This document shows positions 10,376 to 22,200 of a stretch of 64,000 nt of DNA, one piece after another (the stretch's first letter is position 1; the number at the start of each line of letters is the position of its first letter). A program made the translations under genes and the position numbers. Origin of the DNA: Culex pipiens pallens. Its lineage: Eukaryota > Arthropoda > Insecta > Diptera > Culicidae. The notes beneath the pieces are model-generated. The model did not search any database. It had not been told where the DNA came from and saw nothing but the letters and a program-made list of their open reading frames with translations. Where the stretch lies: assembly GCF_016801865.2 (NCBI RefSeq), contig NC_068938.1:195766429-195830428 (forward strand), read 5' to 3'.

Positions 10376-12890
10376 CTTCTTTTGACATAGGGAATGCATA
10401 GACAAACTCCTCATCCAGAGTATTTTGGTTCGAATCTCGGTGTATGCGTCCATTCTTTTACTCGCTTGGCCGGCAGCGAAATTATGGGAAAGTCTAGTTT
10501 GTATTAGACTTGGATTTTCTTATCTTCAGGTGGTGACAGCCCTTGGCTTCCAATTGTTCATTTAAGGAGGGCAGATAACTTGATGACCAAATTTTGAGGT
10601 TATCTGCGGCTCCGCATAGCTATTGCCGATCTATTTTTTTTTTCTTTTTTTCAAGTCAAGAAAATTTGGATCTTAAAGTCGCTTAAAGTAAATTAATTTC
10701 CAGGTATCCATCGTTTTCTATCGATGATTCTTAAAACATTTCCAAAGATTGCCTCAAAACCTGCCATACTGCCCATATGCTGGCCTCCGAAAAGTCGCAT
10801 ATGCCATCTGTTTCTCCCCCTAGAACTTGTCCACTTCCCCGTGGGCCTCGAACCGAGAAGTGTGGGTGGTTCCCTCAAAACCATCCAGAAGCAAATAATC
10901 AATTAGTAGAGCCGTAAAACTCCGGTCTAACACACTGCGCTACCTCCTTCGTCTTCTGGGTTGTGCTGTTGTGACGGAGGCCCCTGGGATAGGTCATAAA
11001 TTTTCTCCAACTCCTGGCCGGCCGGCCGGTCGTCGAAGACGCAACCAAAAAGGACTCGACGTTTTTTCTTCTTGATTTTTCTGCTATTTTTTGGGAAACA
11101 GGTAACAAAATGTGTGTGTTGGTGATTGGAAACCGGGTCTTCGAAAAAAAAACGTGGGCAAAAGGGATCATCAGGACGGAGGACTGTGGTCGAGAAGAGG
11201 AAGAAGAGGAGGTCGACGAAACGGTTATACGGCTCGTTGATGATCATGACTTGGACGAGACAGACGAGGGTTGGTGGAAGAGTCGCAGTCGTGTGTAACA
11301 AACCATTTTGAGCCTTTTTTACGAGGTGATAGCGTGAGGTTTTGTTTACTTTTTTTTCTTCTCTCCTGCTGTTGATGTTGTTTCTCGACGAGACACCGTG
11401 TTTGACTCGCCATGGAGATCGGAAACAAAGATATGGGCAGAGGTAACATACATTTTCCGTGTACGTTACAAGCATGTGAAGTGGACAGGGCAGGGTGGCT
11501 ACTGGGGTGTCAAATGTTTCTGATTAGTAGGGTTTTGATGGCAATGGTCATAACGCTTGCTTAGAGCGTATCCTAGACCCTTAACCTTCCAAAAAACCAT
11601 CCAACTCTTTTCGAAGCTTCTACCTATTGTATACCGTGGAGAATTTCCCTTACCCCCTTAAACATTGGAAACGGAGTAGGCTTGATTTCCTTACCTGGGC
11701 TGAGCTCTGTTCTGTCAGGTTCGATTCGGTGCTTCTCGTGACCAGGCTGTCATCATTTCGCGTAATTTCGGAGCAGCTAGCACGTGATGCGTCTAGTTGG
11801 ATGACCAAATTAACACCAAATCTTCGCGGTCCAAGTTTCGGCCCCAAAATAACTGGAACAACTGTAATGACACGAAGGCAAAGAAGATGTGTTACTCTTT
11901 TGAAATCTTTTCGACTGTTGACATTGCGTCGACTTGTATTTGACTTAATTATTTTTATGATTTAACAAGTTCAGTACACTTGGACACTTGAAATGAGTGC
12001 CTGGTTGCCTCGGCCACTAACTAACGACCCTCGAACGGATTCTATTCATAATGGATTGTGATGACCACGATTTGTGTATTCAGCGTGGATTTTTCGACGG
12101 ACTCTCCTCACTCTCTGACACGCCGGGATTGTTACAAAGCAAACATTTCACTTCTCTTCATATTGGGCATAACGAGGCTGGACTGTTGTTAGTGAGTGAG
12201 AAAATATGTGTCTATGAGGCGGATGTTGTTCATTAACTGATAAAATTAGGATAATTAACGCCCGCTCGAAGTTGTGAGCGTTTGGACTTGGACTTGCGCT
12301 GGCGAGCAGGAGGGGAGCCGTTAATTAAAAGTCGTTTAGCTATAAGCGCATACTCCGAGACCGGGCTGTACAGATTTGATGAAATTTTAAGTAACGTTTG
12401 TATTTGTAGGGATGGGACGGTGCGTAACGTTGAATTTTTCTTACAGAGTTTGATTTTTTTTTGTTTCAGGCAATATCATTAAATACATTTACAGAAAAGC
12501 ACAGAAAAAGTGCATTTAAAAGAAATAAAAAAAAAGAATTCGTTAAAAAAAGGTCTTCATTGCCTTCAGAAAACTATTTAAAGGACTTTACAAATTTTAG
12601 TCAGGTCAAGCACATTTTGTTGAGAGTTTTTGTCTCCACCTTTAAATTAATCTAACCAAATCATGTGAAAATACAGTAAAAAAGAAATTTTCTTTGAAAA
12701 AACTCGTACAGTACAGCTTATTTGAAAACATAACGTTTAATTTTGCCTTTTTATTAAATGGGATAATTGAAGCCTTAATACAAAATTTGAATTTTCTGTG
12801 ATCTTAAAAATTTGAATTCATTGATATTTTGGAATTCTCTGAGGCAGCTATTTTTTGGTATTTTAAATTTGGATTCTATAACAAAAAAAA
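10376..12890. other. Mixed low-copy DNA, no gene supported
   Basis: It includes a candidate tRNA-like unit on the minus strand (annotated separately) and a stretch rich in GA/AG at 11160-11230. Overlapping open frames on both strands (10927-11475 minus and 11110-11311 plus) have highly charged low-complexity translations and no domain. A short phrase near 11545-11575 ('cgcttgcttagagcgtatcct') recurs at 28098-28125, indicating a dispersed repeat. Confidence 0.4.
10835..10945 (-). repeat. Candidate tRNA-like SINE head
   Basis: Read on the minus strand there is an A-box-like 'tagcgcagtgtgttaga' near 10942-10926 followed about 60 nt later by a perfect B-box 'ggttcgaggcc' near 10863-10853. The spacing is longer than in a tRNA, and no cloverleaf is evident. 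It is probably a decayed pol III promoter of a SINE. No target duplication was found. Confidence 0.35.
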
Positions 12891-12894
12891 AACA

Positions 12895-14660
12895 AACAAT
12901 AGTTCGTCCATACCAGTCTTTATACAATTTTGGCAGCTGTCCATATAAAAAGGCTATAAAAATCTTATGAGAACGGATTTCCTGATCGACTTGGTGTCTT
13001 CGGCAAAGTTATAGGTGTTGCTTAATACTTCTCAGAAAAAAAGATACAATGTTAAAAAAATTAACCCATTTTTAAACTTGACTTTTCACACAAAAAATAA
13101 ATTGCGCACAATAACTATTTTTTGAAAATTGTCGTCGTTTTCGGATATATATGACAATTTTTCGTAAAATGTATAATTTTCAAAAACCGTGGGAAAAAGT
13201 AGATTTTTCAAACTTTTTTTTAAAGTTAACCTTCTACAACCCAACCCCGCTTCTAGGCGAGCTGTGATCTAAAAATTCGCCAAAAATCCAACTGTAAACC
13301 AATGTTTTATGTTTTAAAAGCGTTGAAAAGAAGAACTCTTAAAGCATTAGAAAATTTTAGGGTTGGAAATTTGACTTGGTTTGTGTGACTTGCCAATATT
13401 TAGAAAAATGTATTTTTTTCAGGATTCAAATTTTCTAAACAAAAGAAATTGGGGATTAGAGGTTTAAAACTAAATTTGGAATCAAAAAGCACTTTACAAA
13501 AAATCGATATTTTAAAAACTATTAAATCAACCCTTACATTTGATGTGGTCGAAAATTAGTATTTTTGGGCCTGTTCAAATGTTAAGGCTGAATGAAAATC
13601 GGAAGGATAGCTGTTGAGTTCTCGTCACTCAAAATTACGTCAATGTTTGGTGATTAAAAAGTCCTTCCAGTTTGATTTTCTTTCAGAGGTTGTTTTCAGC
13701 AATCATTGGTCCTGTCTTCAATTTTTAAGGAAATTTTTCTGGAAACTTTAGGGAATAAATCAAAATTTATAACGATAGTTCAAGTTGTTTTGAAGATAAT
13801 AAAATGTGCGTAACAAAAATCCTTTTTTTAGTGGCTGTAACATGAATATGGTGCAGGATATCAAAATTGCTGTAATAAACTTTTCGATTGCAAATTTGAT
13901 TTTACATCTTAAAATAAAGATTGATTCGTAAAGTTGGCACCACTGTTAAACGAATTTTGACCAATTTGTGTGAAAGCTCAAGATATAATTTTTAGTCATA
14001 AAAAAAAAACCATTCAAAAACAATAATTCTTGAAATGGTTATTTCGCGCAATTCTTTTTTTAGAGTGAAAAGTGGAAAATAGTAGTTTATGCAACGAGTT
14101 GCAAAAAGAGGATTTTTTCAGCACGAGTCGTACATTTATCCAACGAGGTTCACCGAGATGGATAAATACGAAGAGTGCTGAAAAAATCAAGTTTTGCAAC
14201 GAGTTCCATACAACATTTTTTGCAATTCCAAAAAACACACACTGAGTGAAATTTTATGTCAAATTTTCATGTATTTTGTCAATAAATCGTTTAAATCAAA
14301 AAAATGTTGAAAAGTGTTACTTTTCGAAACAAGTGCTGAAAAGTTGAACTTTTCAGCACCCATTTGAGTGCTGAAAAGTAGAACTTTTCAGCATTTTTTT
14401 TGAAAAGTGTTGCTATTCGATTCTGTTATTTTTGGCACAGAAAAGTAGGCTATTTCGTCGTTCAAGAATGACAGAAAAAGTAAGTAGTTTCACGAAGGAA
14501 TTGCAAAAAGGGTATTTTTAAGAGTGCAGCTTTTTTTTTCTGAGAATTCAATACCGACAACTTTACCGGATTCATCAAATTGAATAAAAAATCCGTCGTC
14601 ATGATACAGATTTTTTAATGTTTTAATAGCCTTTTAAATTTTTTGATGATTTATGATTTC
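12895..14660. mobile_element. Degenerate palindromic element (same family as 8757-10375)
   Basis: The left flank has 'gcagctgtccatataaaaa', 'cttggtgtcttcggcaaag' and 'ataggtgtt'. The right flank (about 14540-14640) has the inverse in diverged form ('accgacaactttaccgga', 'gatacagattttttaatg'). The centre is filled with hairpin-rich DNA (14030-14520). Similarity is clearly lower than for the other two copies, so this is an older insertion. Confidence 0.55.
14030..14520. repeat. Cluster of nested hairpins ('tgctgaaaa' / 'ttttcagca')
   Basis: One foldback at about 14090-14215 pairs 'gcaacgag', 'ttttttcagcac' and 'atttatcca' with their complements 'gtgctgaaaaaa' and 'tggataaat'. A second group at about 14325-14400 repeats 'gtgctgaaaagt(t/a)gaac' with 'ttttcagcac'. 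They resemble small foldback MITEs inserted into the degenerate palindromic element. Confidence 0.65.
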
Positions 14661-15072
14661 AAGAAAAACAATGTAAATGCAATGTGAGTTTGTAAACAAA
14701 GAGTGTATCTACACACTCCTAATGCAAAAATACACTGACGCGAGCAGGATGCACTCTTTGTTCACAATCTCGCAACGGCCCAACTACATTGTTTTCCTTT
14801 ACTTAATTTTTCAAATCAAATTTTGATCACAGGAGGCTGAATAAGCAAACAAGCTAAAAACGTCAATAAACAAAAAAAGTCAAGACGAAGTTTGTCGGGT
14901 TAGGCTTGTGAATTATAAAAAGCTTAAAAGTAACAAATAAGCAAATATAAATATCTTATTTTCATGTTAAAAAAAAAATATTTGAAAATTATATTAATAC
15001 ACATGTTTTCATGTCATAGTCGAACTGCTTTTTAATATTCTCACAAATTGTAACAAAAATATTCTATAATCC
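14661..15072. other. Non-coding; small foldback at 14670-14800
   Basis: The segment between 'caatgtgagtttgtaaacaa' and 'ttgttcacaatctcgcaac' forms an imperfect inverted pair and is bounded by 'caatgta'/'tacattg'. It is possibly a small MITE. The rest is AT-rich with no gene. Confidence 0.35.
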
Positions 15073-15396
15073 TCATGAAATCTGTTTAAAAAAATTATAA
15101 TAAACCAAACCAATTACACCAAAAGTAATAATTAAATTAAACCATTTTTTTGTAGTAAAACAAGGCATATGTTTATGATTGCCACAGAGAGGATACTGAG
15201 AACGAATCACATCAAATTTTACAGAATCTACAAGAGAGGAAGGATGCGTGGACATACCGTACCAAATGCTCCAGTTTGTAGTTTGAATGTCAAATGTGAC
15301 TGAACTCTGGAATGCTGTTAAAAGGATGTTTAATGAAAGAATCGAAAAATGTATAAAAGACATTATAAATGTTTGGTGACTATCAGATATTGGCAA
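15073..15396 (-). CDS. Hypothetical small secreted or membrane-anchored protein (weak)
   Basis: This is a 107-codon open frame with unusually gene-like composition for this AT-rich region. An internal Met at codon 12 would start a hydrophobic stretch resembling a signal peptide (MSFIHFSILSLNILLTAFQS). The middle holds two cysteines in 'YPLCGNHKHMPC', vaguely like the N-terminal cysteine region of insect CAP/antigen-5 proteins. A second hydrophobic segment lies close to the C-terminus (WFNLIITFGVIGLVYY). I do not recognise a complete domain, and 107 residues is far shorter than a CAP protein, so it could be a fragment, an exon or chance. No splice sites or promoter were identified. Confidence 0.2.
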   Translation of the reverse strand: MPISDSHQTFIMSFIHFSILSLNILLTAFQSSVTFDIQTTNWSIWYGMSTHPSSLVDSVKFDVIRSQYPLCGNHKHMPCFTTKKWFNLIITFGVIGLVYYNFFKQIS

Positions 15397-17720
15397 AAAA
15401 AAATCATGTCAGTCGTCGCTGGAAGTTATCGAAATACCTACCGGCCTTCAACGACAATGTCAACTAATGTTTTAAGGAAATTTGTAAAGGTAAATAGGGC
15501 ATTTGAATTTTAGGAAAGCTCCAACCACCTCAAAAGATTAGGGGACGTTAAAAATAAATTAGCATTTTTTTCCTGCTTCCATCACCAAAAGTCACCATAT
15601 ACTTTATGATATTTACTCGAAACATTCCGTTCGTAATCGATATAAATAAACGTGGTTTGTTCAAAGCTGGACTTTAATCAAACATTAACACTGGTACATT
15701 CTCTGCCTTCTCGCCTGTACATCGCAATTAATCGAATTCAATCAACTTCATTATTAGCAGCGCAACTCCTCGTGTACCTCTCGATAAAGTCCGCCCCAAG
15801 AAACACTATCTTCAAGTCCTGCTGTTTCGATCCCCTTTTTTGCCTCGATATCACTGTTCAAACACCGTCGCGGTGGTTTCTAATTTAAGCTTCCACAAAA
15901 CACGGCTTCGAAAGTCGTCACCTTTTTCACACCTTGATTCTTCGTCAACCTTGGCAATCTTGTTTTCTTGGGTGCCCAGCCCAGCCCTACCTCCCTCTCA
16001 CTTCTTGATCTTCAGATCCTGATGCCTTCAACCGGTTCTTCATCGTCGTGCGGCCGGTCATCTGCATCTGTTTTCGGTATGGTCCCTGGGCACCTGGTTG
16101 CCACAACCAGTTTGCCGCCCATAAGTGTCCCTATTCTTTGGGGCTCGGCCTCAGCACGAGTAAGCGAGGAGACGGGATCAACAAAAATTTACAACTGTGA
16201 ACAGTGCGCTTTCTATAAACACTAAAATGGCTCCCAATTTAAAACATTATTCTCCTCTGGTCGGCTTTGCGGTCTGCTTGCTCACTCTCTGCAAGAAGAT
16301 CCGCTGCTTTAGCTCCTCTTTTGCAGATTTGCGTCGCGTCGCGTCCCTGTGTCCAACTCCTTCGTGCCTTCTGCTTCTTCCCCCAAAGAGTACTCCGGGG
16401 GGACGACCGTGATTATCATCGTCTCTTCGGGTTCCATCGTCGGGCGTCTTCGCCGTCGTGTGTGCATATTGCATATTATAAATGTAGAAAATTTTCCCTT
16501 TATTTCACCGCGCACGGCAGTCACCTCCGACCTCCCAAAGTCGCTCCTCCCACCTACAACCCGGCCGGTAACGAGACATCACCACTACAAGTTCAGCCCG
16601 CCGATGTGGAGTTCCCGGAGCTTGACGACACAACCTTTGCGTGTAATTGTTGTCCCATTGTACAAAAATTACCCAACCTCCAATTACCTCCGCAGGTAAT
16701 TACGTTCCGCAAGCGCACGGAAAATTAAGTCCCGCGCAATTAACAGTCGATGTAGTACACAATAAAACTCACTGAACCCGTAAGCCGGCGCGGCGCGGCG
16801 ACTGTTTCCACGCAGGAACTCCCGGACCAAACACGAAACGGCTTAGCGGCGACTCCGATCAGCGAGTCAGTCTTCTCGGTTGCGCGTTTTCGAGCATACT
16901 AATTTAAATGAGCGCTTGGGCTCGGCCTCTCCTGCGACGCGACACTGCTGAAAGGAGGAATATTAACGAAATGAAGCGAAATAATACGGTCGCAAAGACC
17001 CGGTCACAGAAAAGCAGACGCGAAACTGTCAAACGACCAGTTGAATAACAAACACCCTGGAGAAGACCGACTAGAAACGTCTTGGGAAACGTCAAAACGC
17101 GCAGCGCCAACGCTGATCGCGCGAGCGTTGTCCAAACTACTCGAATTTTCGAAATGACCGTTGTTCTGCTTGTCTCTGGACGACGGGTTGAACAAGAAAA
17201 AAAATGAATGTATTCTCGATATTGTCAATCAATACGACGACGACGACGACGGTGTGTGCCTGCACCCTCGGAGGTTTTTTTTGTTGTCCCAGTCTTCTCT
17301 TCCCTTCCAGCTAAGGTTCTTTCTCTGAAGACGTTGACGATGCGAAAGGGTCCGATCGTCGTCGTTTGTTCGGTGGATTACCGTTTGGTGTAAGGGTTTG
17401 GGAAAGGTATTGGCATGTGGGAGGCGTAGAGACGGCAGGTGGCTCAGGTGACTAAGATTTGTGCGTTAACTTCTGTTTAAAACGACACTGACGTTACGAA
17501 ACTAGTGTAACTTCTTTGTAGATTACTTTATTCGGTTAAAATATCAAGAGATAATATTTCTTTTATTGCATCAAAATAAGATTATTTGAACTACAAATGT
17601 CGCCTGTTAAAAACGTTTCAGGTATACAGAATATTTTCTTTTTATTTGTTTTTTCTTGGTTTAAACATCAAATTTGAGTTCTGCGACCCCATTTTAGTCT
17701 AATTTGAATAGTTGATTGCC
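15397..17720. other. GC-richer non-coding island
   Basis: From about 15990 to 17400 the DNA is clearly less AT-rich and poor in recognisable repeats, with CpG-rich patches and a (GAC)n run at 17226-17250. Several overlapping frames on both strands are open (for example 16267-16728 plus), but their translations are mutually exclusive, Arg/Ser/Pro-rich and lack domains. An initiator-like 'gagtcagtcttctcgg' lies near 16866-16881. The island may be promoter or 5' UTR DNA of an unseen gene; this is inference. Confidence 0.3.
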
Positions 17721-17724
17721 TATT

Positions 17725-17938
17725 AAATAATAAAATGCATTTTTCAATGTTGCGTCACCGCCATCTTGGATTTACAAATTTTAAATCACTTTAGCATAGT
17801 TAAGAGGTCATACTTAAGCTCAGCAAACAAAAATTAGACATCGAAGACAATTTTTTCCGTGGTTCGATTATCCGAAGTTTTGATTATCCGAAGCCAAATT
17901 TTTCAGAGGCCTTCGAATACTCGACTGTGGACTGTATT
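17725..17938. mobile_element. Fragment of the 'cgattatccgaag' TA-MITE family
   Basis: It contains 'atgcatttttcaatgttgcg', 'tcaccgccatcttggattta', 'ggttcgattatccgaagttt' and 'tactcgactgtggactgta', the right half of the complete copy at 24372-25018. It is diverged and truncated on its left. Confidence 0.65.
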
Positions 17939-20900
17939 TGGTATAAAAATGCTTAAACCTTAGTTTTTTTTATATCAACAGAAGCCAGTATAAAAAGAAT
18001 CCATGCAGATTTTGAAGTAAATAAGTATTTCATTCTGCAACAAAAAAGTTCATAAATGTCGTAATTCTTTGCAAAATGAACCCAACATTACTTTTATGAG
18101 CCTTGCTAAAAAAAATCAAACAATTCATGAAATCATGAATATTTTTACTCACAATTCGCAATTTTCAGTGTAAGAACGGGCCTTGACCGATCTTATGCAC
18201 CAGGTTCCCGACGAACACGCACTGCCCTTACACCTACATCTCACCCTTGCTCTGAGTCAGTACGAGCAGCACGCTAGAACACGCTTTGAGTGTTCGTGCC
18301 AGGCATGCACACCTTCTTTTCCGGTTACGCATTTTAACTCGGCCGGGGGTGGTACATTAAGTAGGGTTTGATGTAAGTATAAGCGCCTAACCATTTAAAG
18401 TGTGCCTATCAACTTTCATTAAAGCCAAAACTGTTTTATTTTTAAGTTTGAAATCAAAAATTAGTTGTTATTTTACTGTGTATTTTTTCTCCTGAAATCT
18501 TCCCTATTGTTGAGTCGTGTTTATATGTTGCTATTTCTTTTGTCGCGGTGTTTTGTTACAATTTTTTTGTCCTAAGCATGTTATAAAAGTTTACCAAAAA
18601 TACAATAGTAATATTTGTGTTAATCCATTCCATAAATTGAGTAAGGGCTCAAACCTCACTTGTTTGAAAAAAGGGTGAAGATTGAAAACAATTGACAGTA
18701 AAAGAGAATTTATTTTATAAAAATCAAGTATCAATAGTAAGAGAATGATGAGCGTATTTTGAAGAATAAAATGTATTAGATGTAAAATTAGACAATAGTT
18801 AATAAATAGAGATACAAAACATGCTTAGATTATAGTAATGATAATTTATAGGACAGATAAAGGATTATTAAAAAAAATAAATTCGCAATAAAATCAAAAA
18901 AGATTAGGCGAATAATAAATAGCCTTGATATTACTAGTACATTAAGGAAAAGTATATTTTTAAGGAAAAAAACAAAACAAAGTTTGTTACAGCAGTATCA
19001 ATTGATAGAAAAGAGTGGCAAAGCTTTGAGAGATAAGAGAATCAAAAATTAGTAAAAGTAAAATAAAAAGTTGGATATTAAATAGAAGAATCAGTGAAGA
19101 ATTGGGAATCAGAAGAGCAACATAAAAATAGGAGATAGGTGGTAGCTGAGAATGAAGAGAAGAGAAACCCCGTTGTGCGATGTTTCAGGTACATCCACAG
19201 CAGTTGACTCAACATACTGCGAATCAAAACAATACCGTCTACAATCACAAATTACTTCCCTTTCCCACATTGTCGCGCCCCTTTCTTTTAGCCGTCTCGA
19301 CTCTGACCCGCGGTGGTCAAAGGTTTATGATCCGTTTCCACAGGCCACCAGCTAGGTCATCATGAAAACCAAGCCAACGTGGAGGTAAGAAAATAGGACA
19401 CTCGCAAGGAACCAGAGCTATACTGTTCTGATCAAGCTAATTCGGATGATCTAACAGAACTACGGATGTAGTTAGTTACGCTCCTTCCAGGATGTTCCTT
19501 ACGTGGACGTCAACCGAAGAGCACGCAACAAGGTCTGTGCCATTGCATGCTCTTAGGTATCAATCCTTGGCCTGCTTTTTTTTATCTCATGAAAATATTC
19601 ATAAAATTTTGAACAGTATTACTCACGTTTTCTTGTACTTAAATTAATGAATATATCTTTTTTTTCTGGCATACAGAATTACATATTATGCATTATTACA
19701 TGTTCTAAAATGACCTGAAATTGGTGTTAATATTAAACCATTTCTTTATTGGATGGCCACTAGGGTGGTCATAACCAAAATAAAAATAAAGAAGTTATTT
19801 TTTTTTGGAAAAAAAAACTTTTCTTTTTCCAAAAATCATAACTTTTTGTTTTTTGATATTAGCTCTTTTGGATTCGACTAATGAATTTGGAAACCAAAAC
19901 ATTTTGAGTGCCAAATGTTAGTCATGAATAAAGAAAAAAAAATGTCGCCTTAAAAATGTGTAGGTAACTGTAAAAATTGAAAATTTATGGACATTTTACG
20001 GGAAAAAGTTTTTTTTTCACAATTACATCCATTTATGAGTGTTTTGTCTGAAGTTTTACGGAGAATCGATAAAAATATGTTCAAACATTACCCTCTTTGG
20101 TTCCGAACGGCATTTTTGAAGATTCATGAGATCTTTTTCGAGTGTGGATTTGGATTTTTGAATCCTCAGCTATTTTTTCTTTAAAAAAGTACAACTTTCA
20201 TTGTATTTTGCATTTTAGTCGAAGAGGGCCAAAATCGGATGAATCGACGAAGAGTTATGATACCAAATTGGGCCTTTTTAAATTTCGAGTATACTATACA
20301 TTCGTATACTTTATATTCTATATTATTCGTATAGCATACATTCGTTTTGATATTTGTTAAATCATGAATTGAAATATCGATTTCAACAATAAAATATCAT
20401 TGAATCATAAAATTATCGTGATCGTGAATGAAAATATTCACGAATTCATGAATTAAGATTCATGATTCCATGATCCGTTTTTCTTCGCATAAGTCATCGA
20501 ATTGTGATGGAGAAAACGGGGAAAAATGATTCGGGGACTGTTCTTAAATTTATAACCATTGTTCAGCAACTAGCAATTCGAATTTTGCATTTTTTTATAT
20601 CAGAGGCAGCTTTCCAGCTTTTTTCAACATGAGAGTTTTTCAACAATGTTTTGTATAATAAAGAATTATTTTACATTTGCGTCTAAATCATCCATAAACA
20701 GAGTAAACCCTTCAGAGTTATGAGGTTTAGGAACCTTCTATGAATTAAGTAATGACTGGAACAGACATTTTTTTTGCCAAATTAAATTTCTCAGAACGTT
20801 ACGTCGACTCCATTCTCTTTTCTCGCCTTAATGTCTAATGATTTGAGATATTCTTAATATTCGATAGATTTAACAGACTGAAAAAATTAAATATTGTTGT

Positions 20901-22200
20901 GTTCTGCCAAAATCGGGTGTTACCAAAATCGGTGGCACAAAAAACGGGTGTTGACTAGCCTGGGTGGCACTGTATCTCAGCAATAGTAAATCCAATACCA
21001 AATGCAACAATCTATGAAAAATTTGGGAAATCTTTTTTTATTAGAATATTGTATGGAAACATTGACAATTTGATAGTAGTTTAAACTGTAATTTTGTTGA
21101 AGCATTTTAATGAAAATTATAATACAGATTGTAATTTTTAATTGAGATTTAATTATTATTGAATCTTCCTTGACCGCGGCCTTAAATAATTATTTCTAAT
21201 CATTCAATCTAATCATATTTTCATATTTACACAGCAAAAAATCCGATTGTAAAATTGCATGCAAAATCCCCTTCATTAATAAAGACACTTAATATTACAC
21301 ATTGCATGTACAATTTTTGTAAACACAAAAAAGTTGCAACCGACGGGATTAAAATCCAGCACCAACAGTAAGGACTGGCGCCCTTGCCCGCTCGGCCATA
21401 TATGAGCTTGGCATTTCGGTCAATTTATCTTCTTATCCTTCAAAACAAAATTTTCAGAATCGGTCAAGTCCGGAGCAACATTTGATAAGGGCGCATATAC
21501 ATTTTGACAGCTAGGACTGTTTTCCAAATTTCGGGACAACAGGTAATTATTTAACAAACCCCGTAGTGTCAAAATGAAGTCAGGGAGGCCCGCTATTGTT
21601 TTATATTTCGACTTTTGTGAAAAAGTTACTCTCGGGGTCTTCCAGTTCCAGCTTTCAAAATGCTTAAGGCTCTTAAAGGCATCACTCCTGATTGGCCATT
21701 AGGCGGCCATGTTTGTTTTAGAAAAACAATTCAGAAGTTTTCAATCAATTTTTTTTTATGTTGTTTGTAGAATCATTTTACATATAGTGATTATTTTTTC
21801 ATTTCAATTTACTATTTCTGGACCCTGAATTCAGAACCATCATTGACAGTCATTGCTACAAAAGTGAAGGACACCATCTACCACCTTAACCGCTCTTTTT
21901 TCGTGTTGTTCCAGAAGTAAGGTCATGACTATTTTTGATGAAATACCTTTTTATTTAGGGTATTTTTTCCAAAAGTAATTAAAAAAAATGCAATTTAAAA
22001 AAATTATAAGGAAAACCAACTTTACTATCAAACTGCAATATCTGCGAAACGGTTGAGCTGTGTTGCCAAAATGGGTTGGGTTTAGGTATCTTTGAAAAAA
22101 ACACAGAAAATTTATTTAACTTTTCAAACTTTTTTAGAATGAAGACTGAAGAACTGAATTGTATATGACATGCTCGTTGTCTTTTCTACTTAATGTAGGT
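17939..22200. other. Non-coding DNA with old repeat fragments
   Basis: There are two GC-richer patches, 18177-18375 and 19150-19570. The second contains 'agctatactgttctgatcaa' and reads like a remnant of a longer retroelement, but no frame is conserved. Between them (18400-19140) the DNA is extremely AT-rich. A repeat starting 'actagggtggtcataa' lies at about 19746-20300, and a small-repeat fragment ('ggagcaacatt', 'gacagctagga') at 21470-21560. I see no gene. Confidence 0.4.
21335..21412 (-). repeat. Candidate tRNA-Leu/Ser-like SINE unit
   Basis: On the minus strand the A-box-like 'tggccgagcgggcaagg' is followed by a degenerate B-box 'ggattttaatcc'. The A-box matches type II (Leu/Ser) tRNA style. 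The acceptor stem and anticodon arm are not convincing, so this is a decayed tRNA-related repeat rather than a working tRNA gene. Confidence 0.4.

Noticed and set aside
11000..11475. 182-codon minus-strand frame at 10927-11475
   Set aside because: It overlaps several other frames and is Arg/Ser-rich with low-complexity segments derived from GA-rich DNA; no start context or conservation signal can be seen.
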